DNA of 32,833 bases from Pseudomonadota bacterium. Lineage in GTDB: Bacteria > Pseudomonadota > Alphaproteobacteria > Rhizobiales > Pleomorphomonadaceae. Each line of letters starts with the position of its first letter. The first letter of the stretch is position 1. The translations under genes and the position numbers were made by a program. Shown here one piece after another: positions 7,572-15,512 of this stretch. The stretch lies in contig JAGSYV010000066.1 of the NCBI GenBank assembly GCA_018262505.1, forward strand, positions 1 through 32,833, written 5' to 3'. The notes under the pieces are model-generated. The model saw nothing but the letters and a program-made list of their open reading frames with translations. It did no database searches and was not told where the DNA came from.

Positions 7572-7780
7572 GTCGAGGCGTCCGAATCCGAGTCCGGATC
7601 GGCGGGAGATTCCAGGCGATGACCGTCGAGCCGTCGCGCCTCCAGCGCGCCCTGCGCCTTGGCCGTCAGCTTTTCCACCTTAGCGCGGCCGAACTTGGCG
7701 CGGTTCTCCGCCGCCTCGTCCTCGCGGCGGCGGCGATCGCGGTCCTTGCGCGCCCGGCGAAGGTTGACGAGGTCGCCCAT
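7568..7780 (-). CDS. DUF4169 family small basic protein
   Basis: 70 aa from the ATG at 7780. It starts MGDLVNLRRARKDRDRRR and continues with a strongly charged, probably helical stretch (NRAKFGRAK, then LEARRLDGHRLE) and an Asp/Ser-rich tail. This is the DUF4169 pattern known from Rhizobiales, with no assigned function. It follows sspB by 7 bp and overlaps the RHH gene by 4 bp, so the three behave as one transcription unit. Confidence 0.8.
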   Translation of the reverse strand: MGDLVNLRRARKDRDRRRREDEAAENRAKFGRAKVEKLTAKAQGALEARRLDGHRLESPADPDSDSDAST

Positions 7781-7787
7781 GGCCGGC

Positions 7788-8387
7788 TCAGGGTTTCTTG
7801 CGGAAAGCGTCGAGGGAAACCACCGTCGGCCCCTTGGGCTCATCGGCCGGCTTGTCGTCCGTCTTCGTCGTCGTTGCAGGCTTCTTCGCTGCCTCGACGG
7901 GCTTGAGCGCCGGCGCTTTGGCCGCAGGCGCCTTGGCCGCCGGGCGTGGCGCGGCCTTGACCTCGCCACTTGCCGGGCCGATCGCCTTGAGCGGGCCTTC
8001 CTCGGGCATGTCGGCGGCGTTGCCGCTCTCGTCGACCAGCGGGAACTGTACCGCGAATTCCACCGACGGATCGAAGAAGCCGCGAATCGATGCGAACGGC
8101 ACCACCAGCTTCTCGGGCACGCCGGAGAACGACAGACCGATCTCGAAGCTCGTCTCGTTCACCAGCAGCTCCCAATACTGGTGCTGGATGACGATGGTCA
8201 TCTCATCCGGGTAGCGTTCTTTGAGGCGGCTGGAAATACGCACGCCCGGCGCCCGGGTATCGAAGATGATATAGAAATGATGTTCGCCCGGCAGGCCGGC
8301 GTGCGCCACCTCGGTGAGCACCTTTTTCACCAGGCCGCGGAAGGCCTCCTGAGCCAGAACGTCGTAACGGATCATGTCCTTGGGCAT
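7788..8387 (-). CDS. sspB: alpha-type SspB, ClpXP adaptor
   Basis: 199 aa. SspB binds ssrA-tagged and certain other substrates and tethers them to ClpX for degradation. The folded domain spans about residues 1-130: RYDVLAQEAFRGLVKKVL, HHFYIIFDT, GVRISSRLKERYPDEMTIVIQ, and LSFSGVPEKLVVPF followed by IRGFFDPSV, the strand that forms the tag-binding groove. A long Ala/Pro/Lys-rich linker follows. The last residues VVSLDAFRKK are the conserved tail expected to dock on ClpX. The start is the ATG at 8387 with GGCGGAG upstream; the longer frame to 8504 is not conserved-looking. Confidence 0.92.
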   Translation of the reverse strand: MPKDMIRYDVLAQEAFRGLVKKVLTEVAHAGLPGEHHFYIIFDTRAPGVRISSRLKERYPDEMTIVIQHQYWELLVNETSFEIGLSFSGVPEKLVVPFASIRGFFDPSVEFAVQFPLVDESGNAADMPEEGPLKAIGPASGEVKAAPRPAAKAPAAKAPALKPVEAAKKPATTTKTDDKPADEPKGPTVVSLDAFRKKP

Positions 8388-8529
8388 TGAGGCTCCGCCT
8401 TGAGCAAAATCGCGGGGCGACCAATCGGCCGCGTCGTCTGGCCGACAGTCTAGTGCATCGGGCGCAAAGGTGTAAACGGCCTCGCGGCGCATCGCGGCAA
8501 GCACGCAAAAGATAGAACTGGTCGGAAGG

Positions 8530-8758
8530 GAATTAAGTGGAGGCTTCTGTTGCCAGGTGCCTCCGAACCCCGCCTGAAAGTGCTACCCCTCAGGACTTGA
8601 TTCCCAGTTTGGGCACCGCATTACGCGGCGCGCCCCCGCCGAAGGCCTTGCCCACAAAGTGGCTCGCAAGGACTTGGGTGGAGGCGCCGGGTACCGCCCC
8701 CGGGTCCGAATGGTTTATTGCGCAGTTCGTTTATCACCATAGCCGGATTGCTCCGGCA
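8530..8758 (-). ncRNA. candidate structured RNA between sspB and thyA, family not identified
   Basis: A roughly 225-nt stretch of successive hairpins. In minus-strand order they are: GCCGGA-GCAA-TCCGGC (8742-8757); CCGGG/CCCGG with GGACCCGG before it; a long rod in which GCGCCTCC (8680-8687) pairs with GGGGGCGC (8630-8637) and encloses CCTTGC/GCAAGG and CCAC/GTGG; a GGGC-CCGC hairpin; CCTGA/TCAGG; and GGAGGC/GCCTCC (8539-8564). Minus orientation is favoured because the first loop is then a GNRA tetraloop, the rod contains G-U rather than C-A, and a promoter-like signal sits directly upstream. The segment ending GCGCCTCCACC resembles a tmRNA 3' end, but no ANDN-type tag frame is present, so it is not called ssrA. 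It could instead be a thyA leader read on the plus strand. Confidence 0.45.
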
Positions 8759-8764
8759 GGAAGA

Positions 8765-8793
8765 CATATAGGGTGAAGCGGGCCGCCTGTGAA
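8765..8793 (-). promoter_or_regulatory. promoter-like signal for the candidate RNA
   Basis: Minus strand: TTCACA (8788-8793), 17-bp spacer, TATATG (8765-8770). The predicted start falls at about 8758, exactly at the first hairpin of the candidate RNA. The remaining part of the 8388-8894 gap holds no gene I can support. Confidence 0.4.
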
Positions 8794-8894
8794 GAGGCGG
8801 CAAACGATCTGGCCCCATTACGGGCGGTCAACGGCTGACTCGCCGCGCGACTCCGGCTAGTCTCCCCCTGCCCCACGCCAGCAAGCGGACCGTC

Positions 8895-9689
8895 ATGCAG
8901 CAGTATCTCGACCTTCTGAAGCTCATCCTCGACACCGGCACCGCCAAGGAAGACCGTACCGGCACCGGCACGCTGTCGGTGTTCGGCCACCAGATGCGCT
9001 TCAACCTCGCCGACGGTTTCCCACTGCTGACGACCAAGAAGCTGCACATCAAGTCGATCGTCCACGAACTGATCTGGTTCCTTCAGGGCGATACCAACAT
9101 CAAGTACCTGAAGGACAACGGCGTTTCCATCTGGGACGAATGGGCTGACGAGCGCGGCGACCTCGGCCCCGTCTACGGTCACCAGTGGCGCTCCTGGCCG
9201 AAGCCGGATGGCGGCACCATCGACCAGATCGCCGAGGTGCAGGAGACGATCCGCCGCAATCCCGACTCGCGGCGTATGATCGTCACCGCCTGGAACCCGG
9301 CCGACGTGCCGAAGATGGCACTGCCGCCCTGCCATCTTCTCATCCAGTTCTATGTCGCGAACGGCCGCCTCTCCTGCCAGATGTACCAGCGCTCGGCCGA
9401 CGTGTTCCTCGGCGTGCCGTTCAACATCGCCTCCTATGCACTGCTCACCGCCATGATGGCGCGGGCAACCGGCCTGGAGCCCGGCGACTTCGTGCACACG
9501 CTCGGCGACGCCCATCTCTACCGCAACCATCTCGACCAGGCGCGCCTGCAGCTGACGCGGTCGCCACGCCCTCTGCCCCGGCTGAAGCTCGCCGAAGGGA
9601 TAACCGACGTCCGCGATTTCCGATTCGAGCACGTCACCATCGAGGGCTATGATCCGCATCCGCACATCAAGGCCGAGGTCGCCGTATGA
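8895..9689 (+). CDS. thyA: thymidylate synthase ThyA
   Basis: 264 aa, the same length as the E. coli enzyme. It methylates dUMP to dTMP using methylenetetrahydrofolate, which is oxidised to dihydrofolate. Visible motifs are [13 protein letters not shown] (phosphate-binding arginine), [12 protein letters not shown], the catalytic cysteine at position 146 in [34 protein letters not shown] and DAHLYRNH. Its stop overlaps the DUF4424 start. The dihydrofolate reductase that recycles its product lies about 5.8 kb away on the opposite strand rather than next to it. Confidence 0.97.
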   Translation: MQQYLDLLKLILDTGTAKEDRTGTGTLSVFGHQMRFNLADGFPLLTTKKLHIKSIVHELIWFLQGDTNIKYLKDNGVSIWDEWADERGDLGPVYGHQWRSWPKPDGGTIDQIAEVQETIRRNPDSRRMIVTAWNPADVPKMALPPCHLLIQFYVANGRLSCQMYQRSADVFLGVPFNIASYALLTAMMARATGLEPGDFVHTLGDAHLYRNHLDQARLQLTRSPRPLPRLKLAEGITDVRDFRFEHVTIEGYDPHPHIKAEVAV

Positions 9690-10699
9690 TGAGACTGCCC
9701 GCCTTCGGGGTCGCCGCCTTGCTGACGGGGATGCCCATCGCTCATGCTAATGACACCATGGCGGAACTGGCCGCCGGCGGCCTGACCTTCGTCTCCGCCG
9801 ACGACGTGACGATGCAGAGCGAGGATCTCTACATTTCGCCGAAGGAAGTGCGTGTCGACTATGTCTTCCACAATGGTGGTGACGGCGACCGAACGACCGT
9901 GGTCGCCTTCCCCATGCCGGATATCGAGGGCAGTGGCGACTTCGTCGTGTCGGTTCCCAATCCGGACTCCGACAACTTCATGAACTTCTCGGTGGCGGTC
10001 GACGGCCAGCCGGTGAAGCCGGAGGTTGACCGTCATGTCTTCGCCGTCGACGTCGACGTTACCCAGGAACTCAAGGATCACAGCATCCCGTTGCTGCCCT
10101 TCGGCGACGCCACCGGCAAGGCGCTCGCCGCCCTGTCCAAGGACCTACTCGCCGATTGGATCGAGCGCGGCATCATCATATCAATGGATTATGATGATGG
10201 TAGCGGCTGGAAGACCGACTACGTGCCGGTCTGGAAGCTCAAGACCACCTACTGGTGGCGCACCACCTTCCCGGCCGGTCGCGACATTCGCGTCGCCCAC
10301 CGCTATACGCCGAGCGTCGGCGCGACCGCCGGCCTCAACTTCATCGGCCCCGACGAGAACGCGCCGTTTACCGGCGATGACTTCGACCGCGAGAAGCAGC
10401 GCTATTGCTTCGACGACAGTTTCCTCAAGGCGGTCACCAAGCAGATGGATGTCGCCCGGACCGCGGATGCCTATCTCCAGGAGAGCTGGATTTCCTACGT
10501 GCTGACCACCGGTGCCAACTGGGGCGGCACCATCGGCCATTTTCACCTGACGGTCGATAAGGGCAACACTGACACGCTGGTTTCCTTCTGCGGCACCGGC
10601 GTCAAGAAAACCGGCCCGACCACCTTTGAACTGACGGCCGACGATTTCTACCCCGAGCGCAACATCGACATCGCGCTGGTAAGTCGCCCGGCCGACTGA
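9686..10699 (+). CDS. DUF4424 family secreted protein
   Basis: 337 aa. A signal peptide is visible at residues 1-21 (hydrophobic run ending PIAHA, cleavage before ND). The mature part has [24 protein letters not shown] and [10 protein letters not shown] followed by late FHLTVDKGN and [11 protein letters not shown] blocks, the layout of DUF4424 (PF14415) proteins, which are periplasmic and of unknown function. Two cysteines (in RYCFDD and SFCGTG) may form a disulfide. The ATG at 9686 overlaps the thyA stop, so it is probably expressed from the thyA transcript. No functional link to thymidylate synthesis is known to me. Confidence 0.8.
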   Translation: MMRLPAFGVAALLTGMPIAHANDTMAELAAGGLTFVSADDVTMQSEDLYISPKEVRVDYVFHNGGDGDRTTVVAFPMPDIEGSGDFVVSVPNPDSDNFMNFSVAVDGQPVKPEVDRHVFAVDVDVTQELKDHSIPLLPFGDATGKALAALSKDLLADWIERGIIISMDYDDGSGWKTDYVPVWKLKTTYWWRTTFPAGRDIRVAHRYTPSVGATAGLNFIGPDENAPFTGDDFDREKQRYCFDDSFLKAVTKQMDVARTADAYLQESWISYVLTTGANWGGTIGHFHLTVDKGNTDTLVSFCGTGVKKTGPTTFELTADDFYPERNIDIALVSRPAD

Positions 10700-10733
10700 G
10701 ACGGATTGCGTCCACGGTGCACGACCAACGAAA

Positions 10734-10770
10734 ACGGCCGGCCCCTGCGGACCGGCCGTCGTTGTTTTCA
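10734..10770. terminator. bidirectional intrinsic terminator
   Basis: ACGGCCGG (10734-10741) pairs with CCGGCCGT (10752-10759) over a 10-base loop. It is followed by a T-rich run (GTTGTTTTC) on the plus strand, and preceded by AAAA, which gives TTTT on the minus strand. It lies between the convergent DUF4424 gene and degP and can serve both. Confidence 0.8.
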
Positions 10771-10789
10771 TTTCAGCAGACCGCGTCCG

Positions 10790-12370
10790 TCAGTCGATCT
10801 TCACCGCGATGAAGCGCAGGTCACCGCCAGCGTTGGAGATCAGCAGCAGCACCGATTTGCGGCCCATCGTCTTCTGCTTGTCCACCGTCTTGGTGACATC
10901 CTCGGGAGAGAGAACCTCTTCCTGCGCCACCTCGACGATCAGATCGCCGGCCGCGATGCCCTTTTCGGCCGCCGTGCTCGACGGATCGACACCAGTGACC
11001 ACAACGCCCTTCACCTCGGCGTTGAAGTGATATTTCTCGCGGGAGCCGTCATCGAGCGCCCCGAGCGTCAGGCCAAGCACCTTCGTCTGGTCCTTGGGCG
11101 GCTCGGCCTTGGGCTGCTCGTTCTTGGCAGCGGTGACCTTATCGCCCTCCTCCAGGCGACCGAGCGTGACTGGAAGCGTCAGTTCCTTGCCCTTGCGGAT
11201 CAGCTTGATCGGCACTTCCTTGCCCACCGCCGTGTTGGCAACGAGGCGCGGCAGCTCACGCATGGTCTTGATGGGGTGCCCGTCGAAGGCGACGATGACG
11301 TCGCCCGGCTCGACCTTGGCCACAGCGGCCGGCCCGCCGTCGGTCACACCGGCAACCAGGGCGCCCTGCGGGCTGGCAATGCCGAGGCTTTCGGCCAGAT
11401 CGTCGGTCACTTCCTGAATGTTGACGCCAAGCCAGCCGCGATGGGTCTCGCCAAATTCACGCAGCTGATCGACAACGCCGATCGCGATCTCCGAGGGGAT
11501 GGCAAAGCCGATGCCGATCGAGCCGCCCGACGGCGAGATGATGGCCGTGTTGATGCCGATGACCTCGCCGACCTCGTTGAACAGCGGGCCGCCGGAGTTG
11601 CCCCGGTTGATGGCCGCGTCGGTCTGAATGTAATTGTCGTAGGGACCGGAATTGATGTCGCGATTGCGCGCCGAGATGATGCCGGTGGTCACCGTGCCAC
11701 CGAGACCGAACGGATTGCCGATCGCCATCACCCAGTCGCCGACGCGCATATGCTCGCTGTCGCCGAACTTCACGGCGGTGAGCGGCTTGTCCGGCTTGAC
11801 GCGCAGAACAGCCAGGTCGGTCTTGGCGTCACGCCCGATCAATTCCGCCTTCAGCTTGGAGCCGTCGGAGAAGTTGGCGACGATCTCGTCGGCGTCCTCG
11901 ATCACATGGTTGTTGGTGATGATGATGCCGGAGGAATCGATGACGAAACCCGAACCGAGCGACTGCACCTTGTGCGGATCGCCGCCTTGATCGGTGCCGC
12001 CCTCGTCGCCGCCACCATCGCCATTATCGGCGCCGCCGCCATTATCGGCACCGCCATTGCCACCGCCGTTGTCGCCACCTTTGCCGTTGCCATTCTTGTC
12101 GAAGAATTCGTCAAAGAAGTTCTGGAAGGGGGAGCCTTCCGGCACCTGCGGCAGCGGCACCTGCCGCGTCTCGGCCACCGTCTGCGTGGTCGAGATGTTC
12201 ACCACGGCCCCGAGCAACTTCTCGGCGAGATCGGCAACCGAAGCCGGTCCTTGCTCGGCAGTGGCAGGCCCGACGCCCGAAAGGGCGAGCGCAGCCGCGA
12301 GCGTCAGCGCCGCGAGCCCCGGTCCGCGTCGCCATCCGGCACCCGGCACTGTCCTGTTCCATGAGACCAT
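10790..12370 (-). CDS. degP: DegP/HtrA-type periplasmic serine protease (Do family)
   Basis: 526 aa from the ATG at 12370, which has a strong AGGGGAGGAAG site upstream; the frame continues to 12505 but that part is unconserved. A signal peptide covers about 1-38 (cut near ATA-EQ). The trypsin-like domain carries the triad His155 (TNNHV), Asp185 (KTDLAVL) and Ser259 (RGNSGGP). Two PDZ domains follow, the first around GWLGVNIQEV and the second from KVLGLTLGAL to the C-terminus. It degrades or chaperones misfolded envelope proteins. Residues about 92-131, where the LA loop lies, are replaced by an unusual Gly/Asn/Asp-rich tract. It follows hflK-hflC-DUF2065 on the same strand but across a 0.8-kb gap, so it probably has its own promoter. 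Confidence 0.93.
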   Translation of the reverse strand: MVSWNRTVPGAGWRRGPGLAALTLAAALALSGVGPATAEQGPASVADLAEKLLGAVVNISTTQTVAETRQVPLPQVPEGSPFQNFFDEFFDKNGNGKGGDNGGGNGGADNGGGADNGDGGGDEGGTDQGGDPHKVQSLGSGFVIDSSGIIITNNHVIEDADEIVANFSDGSKLKAELIGRDAKTDLAVLRVKPDKPLTAVKFGDSEHMRVGDWVMAIGNPFGLGGTVTTGIISARNRDINSGPYDNYIQTDAAINRGNSGGPLFNEVGEVIGINTAIISPSGGSIGIGFAIPSEIAIGVVDQLREFGETHRGWLGVNIQEVTDDLAESLGIASPQGALVAGVTDGGPAAVAKVEPGDVIVAFDGHPIKTMRELPRLVANTAVGKEVPIKLIRKGKELTLPVTLGRLEEGDKVTAAKNEQPKAEPPKDQTKVLGLTLGALDDGSREKYHFNAEVKGVVVTGVDPSSTAAEKGIAAGDLIVEVAQEEVLSPEDVTKTVDKQKTMGRKSVLLLISNAGGDLRFIAVKID

Positions 12371-12449
12371 AAGGTCTTCCTCCCCTGGCGCGTAGATCCG
12401 AGAAACGGCAGGCTCCCCGGAGGCCGCGGACACTAAAACAAAAGCCGAT

Positions 12450-12475
12450 AACAAAGACCGAAAGGCCTCTGTTCC
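12450..12475 (-). promoter_or_regulatory. possible EcfG-type promoter of degP
   Basis: On the minus strand GGAAC (12471-12475) is separated by 17 bases from TGTT (12450-12453), close to the alphaproteobacterial general-stress pattern GGAAC-N16-17-CGTT with one mismatch. It lies 80 bases upstream of the degP start. This is a short motif that could occur by chance. Confidence 0.25.
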
Positions 12476-12563
12476 GGGCAGCGCGATCGAAGGATCGCAC
12501 CCCACGCATTCGGCAAAGTCATAATCCGTTTCACGGATGGAGACAAACCCCGCTTGCGATGCC

Positions 12564-12683
12564 GGAAGGACTTCACCCTGAATCAGACGATGAAGAGGAT
12601 CCCACTTGAATCAGGATATGAAGCTCGGCATATTCGTTTAAATTCAGTTATTTAGGCGGTTTTCCAGAATCTCTTGCAGAGAC
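12564..12683 (+). repeat. 120-bp intergenic element, copy 1
   Basis: Aligns without a gap to 12970-13089; by hand count 87 of 120 bases match. The best blocks are CACCCTGAATCAGA, CTTGAATCA, TTTAAATTCAGT and TCTCTTGCAGAG. Within the copy, CTGAATCAG...ATGAAG occurs twice, 28 bases apart. The strand label is nominal. Confidence 0.75.
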
Positions 12684-12969
12684 GGGCGTCAGCTCTGGGC
12701 CATCTCGGCGTATCCGGTTCGCTCGTCGGCAGGCCAACGGTTCATCAAGGTGGGAAATGACGCGCTCATGCCCGTGAATTCCGGTTCGCCCTCAGGACAC
12801 CAACCGCCTCTCGCACGATCCACACGCCCCACAACCACTCATAACGGCAGCCATGCCGCCGCCCCGAAACCACAGGCTGAACGGGGTAGAAGGCACCATG
12901 GACTCTTGGCGTGGCCATCTTTGGTAGACCGCCTGCGGACGATCGCAGGCGAACACCGTTCAGGATGCT

Positions 12970-13089
12970 TGAAGAACCTCACCCTGACTCAGATCATGAA
13001 GATCGCATCACCTGAATCAATCTGCGAAGTTCTTCATTTTCTTTTAAATTCAGTCACTTATCCGTAGTTCCGGACTCTCTTGCAGAGGC
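12970..13089 (+). repeat. 120-bp intergenic element, copy 2
   Basis: Second copy in the same orientation, 406 bp from copy 1 and about 50 bp beyond the stop codon of the DUF2065 gene. It is AT-richer than the surrounding DNA. The 286 bp between the two copies hold no gene I can support. Together with the copies they make up most of the 12371-13138 gap. Confidence 0.75.
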
Positions 13090-13138
13090 TTCCCTATACC
13101 TGGAATCATCACTTTAACGTCCAATGGTGCGAGAGGTT

Positions 13139-13327
13139 TCAGCCGCCCCGCACCGCCCAGACGACGGCGACGCCCGCCGCCATGGCGGCGACACCGCCGG
13201 TCCTGAGCCAGAAATCGGATGCCTCGAGCATCTGGCGGATGCCCTTGCGCATCAGTGAAGGGGCTGCCGCGTAGAGCAGCCCCTCGAGGACGGCCATCAG
13301 ACCGACGGCGACCAGGAAGTCGTTCAA
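13139..13327 (-). CDS. DUF2065 family small membrane protein
   Basis: 62 aa from a TTG start at 13327 with GAGG upstream; there is no ATG or GTG in a suitable place. It begins NDFLVAVGLMAVLEGLLYA, one membrane segment, then a basic loop with MRKGIRQM, and ends with a second segment (GVAAMAAGVAVVWAVR). This matches the DUF2065 family, short proteins typically encoded right after hflC in proteobacteria. It begins 7 bp after the hflC stop and is presumably cotranslated. Function unknown; an association with the HflKC membrane complex is only suggested by position. Confidence 0.8.
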   Translation of the reverse strand: MNDFLVAVGLMAVLEGLLYAAAPSLMRKGIRQMLEASDFWLRTGGVAAMAAGVAVVWAVRGG

Positions 13328-13334
13328 GGCGACC

Positions 13335-14249
13335 TCACGGTTGGACCTGTGCGGCCGGTGTCGACACCTCGGGCAGAGACCCGGTCGGTCCGCGGAAGTA
13401 GCGGAAGAACTCCGAGTCCGGCTTGAGCAGCATGGTCGTGCCATTGGCCAGCGATGCCGCGTAGGCCTGCATCGACCGGTAGAACTCGAAGAAGCTCTTG
13501 TCGGCGCCATAGGCCTCGGCGAAGATGCGGTTGCGTTCGGCATCGCCCTCGCCGTGCAGGATGTCGGCGTCGCGCCGCGCCTCGGCGAGCAGCACCGTCG
13601 CCTGGCGGTCGGCCTCGGCGCGGATGCGAGCGGCTTCCTGCGTACCCTCGGCCCTGAGCTCGGCGGCCTCGGCGAGGCGCTCCGAGCGCATGCGGTCATA
13701 GGTCTGCTCGAGAACGTTGTTCGGCAGCTCGGTACGGCGGATCCTGAGCTCGACGATTTCGATGCCGAGGTTGGCCGCCTCCGGACGGACGAAGTCCGCC
13801 ACTTCCTTCATCATCGCCGCGCGTTCTTCCGACAGGGCATCGCCAAACGAGCGCGTGCCATAAACGCGGCGCAGCGCCGAATCGAGCCGCGTCCTGAGAC
13901 GCGTCTCCGCGATGGCCATGTTGCCGGTGACGCTTTCGCGGAAGGCCTTCACATCGACGATGCGGTAGGCCGCGAAGGCATCCACCACATACTGGCGGCT
14001 GTCACGGACCTGCACGACGTTGTTGTCAATCTCGAGCGTGTTGAGTCGCTTGTCGACGATTTGCACAGTGTCGACCATGTTGGTCGGCAGTTTGAAATAG
14101 ATGCCTGGCTTGGTGATCACTCGCTGGATCTCACCAAAGCGAAGCTGGATGGCCTGATCGCGTTCCGTGACGATGAACGTCGCCGAATAGACGATCAGCG
14201 CGAGGACCACGAGGGCGATCAGGACGAAGGGCAAAGCGATCGTGCGCAT
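13335..14249 (-). CDS. hflC: HflC, SPFH/band-7 modulator of FtsH protease
   Basis: 304 aa. An N-terminal membrane anchor (about residues 3-24, LPFVLIALVVLALIVYSATF) precedes the SPFH domain, with ERDQAIQLRFGEIQRV and KPGIYFKLP. A long Ala/Glu/Arg-rich coiled coil (about 185-255, MRSERLAEAAELRAEG onward) follows. It then has the conserved NRIFAEAYG and FFEFYRSMQAY segments. HflC pairs with HflK to form a periplasmic cage around FtsH and limits degradation of membrane proteins. The ATG at 14249 overlaps the original hflK stop as TGATG. It appears intact, unlike hflK. Confidence 0.93.
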   Translation of the reverse strand: MRTIALPFVLIALVVLALIVYSATFIVTERDQAIQLRFGEIQRVITKPGIYFKLPTNMVDTVQIVDKRLNTLEIDNNVVQVRDSRQYVVDAFAAYRIVDVKAFRESVTGNMAIAETRLRTRLDSALRRVYGTRSFGDALSEERAAMMKEVADFVRPEAANLGIEIVELRIRRTELPNNVLEQTYDRMRSERLAEAAELRAEGTQEAARIRAEADRQATVLLAEARRDADILHGEGDAERNRIFAEAYGADKSFFEFYRSMQAYAASLANGTTMLLKPDSEFFRYFRGPTGSLPEVSTPAAQVQP

Positions 14250-15309
14250 CACTGGGCGGCTCCCGTGCTGGAGGGGCTCGTCGTCGGACGCCCGACTTCG
14301 GGCAGCGGCAGATAGGGCAGCACGCCCTGCGTGGAGCCGCTGTCGAGGATCACCTTGTTGGTCTTGGAGAACACGCCCTCACCGACGTGAAGCGCTGCGC
14401 GCCACCGGTCGCCTCTGCGATCACCTGATCACGATAGCCGAGCGCACCCTCACGGATCTGCGACGCCTCGCCACGTGCCTCGCCGAGCCGTTTGTTGGCG
14501 TAGGCCTGGGCGTCCTGCTTGAACTTGTCCTGATCCTGCTGGGCGCGCTGCACCTCGCCGAAAGCGTCCTGCACTTCCAGCGGCGGATCGGCGCGCGTGA
14601 CGTTGACGGCGGTGATCGAAACACCGGCGTTATAGGCGTCGAGTGTCTGCTGAATGCGTTCGCGTACCGCCGTCTGGGCCACCTCGCGGCCGGTGGTGCG
14701 GAACTCGTCAGCGCGGGTGCGGCCAACCACTTCACGCATCACCGATTCCGACACTTTGCGGACGAGGTCTGGCTGTTCGGCGACGCGGAACAGATACTTG
14801 ATGGGGTCGGAAATCCGCCAGAGCACCGAGAACTCGACGCTGACGAGGTTCTGATCGCCCGACAGCATGATCGAGTCGTTGCCGGCCGCCGCGGCGCCGC
14901 CCATGACTTCCTGGTTTTCCTTGAGCAGAGCCGGCGTTTCCACCTGCTCGATCGGCCAGAAGGCGAAATGGATGCCCGGCTCGTTGAGCTCCGGCTTGAC
15001 CTTGCCGAACAGCAGCTCGACGCCGACCTCGTCCGGCTGGACGACATAGATGCTTTCATAAAGCCAGAAGCCGACGGCGGCGATGGCGATGAACGGCAGC
15101 GCCGTCATGAGGCCGGTAGGCTCGCCCGGTCCCGAGCGGCCACCACCGCCAGGAAGCAGACGCCGGATCTTGTCCTGTCCGCGCCGGAGCAACTCCTCGA
15201 GATCGGGGGGCTCGTTACCGCCGCCCTGCGGTCCCCGGGGCGGCTGCCCCCACGGTCCATTGCCGCCGCCTTTCCAGCCGCCGCCACCACTCTGATTGCT
15301 CCAGGGCAT
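14249..15309 (-). pseudogene. hflK: hflK, frameshifted by an internal deletion
   Basis: The ATG at 15309 behind AGGAAGGG begins a typical HflK: a Gly/Pro-rich cytoplasmic tail, an anchor near ALPFIAIAAVGFWLYES, the SPFH domain (VVQPDEVGVELLFGK, GIHFAFWP) and the coiled coil ending RDQVIAEATGGAQRF. After RFTSV the frame reads only nine foreign residues and stops at 14350-14352 (319 aa). The expected C-terminus continues in another frame as GVFSKTNKVILDSG and ends PSSTGAAQ with the TGA at 14249-14251. Family members have about 20 residues (EEY..AP..TR...LETM) between RF..V and the NKVILD block, so about 60 bp, not a multiple of three, is missing near 14382. The product would lack the end of the cage-forming region. 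An assembly error is the main alternative. Confidence 0.85.
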
Positions 15310-15455
15310 ATGGGTCCCTTCCTGCGAATATGAAAATCGGGAACGCTCCCTATCGGTCAGGCAAACCGCCCAACCGGAAACGTTCCGGCTTCGTCTGTCG
15401 CGGCGATCATAGGTGGCGAGGCCCCTGTCATCAATGCGCATACAGATCGAACGCC

Positions 15456-15484
15456 ATTTGGGGTGTGGAGCGTCACCGATCAAC
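15456..15484 (-). promoter_or_regulatory. possible RpoH (heat-shock) promoter of hflKC
   Basis: Minus strand: GTTGATC (15478-15484), 14-base spacer, CCCCAAAT (15456-15463), resembling the heat-shock pattern CTTGAAA then CCCCATNT. It lies in the 203-bp gap between dfr and hflK, about 147 bases before the hflK start. HflKC genes are heat-shock controlled in other proteobacteria. Pattern match by eye only. Confidence 0.35.
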
Positions 15485-15512
15485 CATCCGTGAGCGATTC
15501 TTTCGATAAGGG

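Noticed and set aside
7344..7780. Toxin-antitoxin pair made of the RHH and DUF4169 proteins
   Set aside because: DUF4169 has no toxin-like fold or motif, and both are tied to the sspB operon; there is no positive evidence for toxicity.
8530..8758. Calling the sspB-thyA element ssrA (tmRNA)
   Set aside because: An acceptor-like end and a G-U containing acceptor-type stem are present, but there is no ANDN...AA tag frame on either strand, no standard T-loop sequence and no GGATTCGAC-type segment.
8537..8776. A 79-codon plus-strand frame upstream of thyA
   Set aside because: It runs through the hairpins of the candidate RNA, has no ribosome site and no protein-like pattern.
12371..12505. An N-terminal extension of DegP
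   Set aside because: The strong AGGGGAGGAAG site directly before 12370 and the signal peptide that follows fix the start there.
12750..13067. A 105-codon plus-strand frame between degP and the DUF2065 gene
   Set aside because: It overlaps one copy of the 120-bp repeat, has no ribosome site, and its composition looks random.
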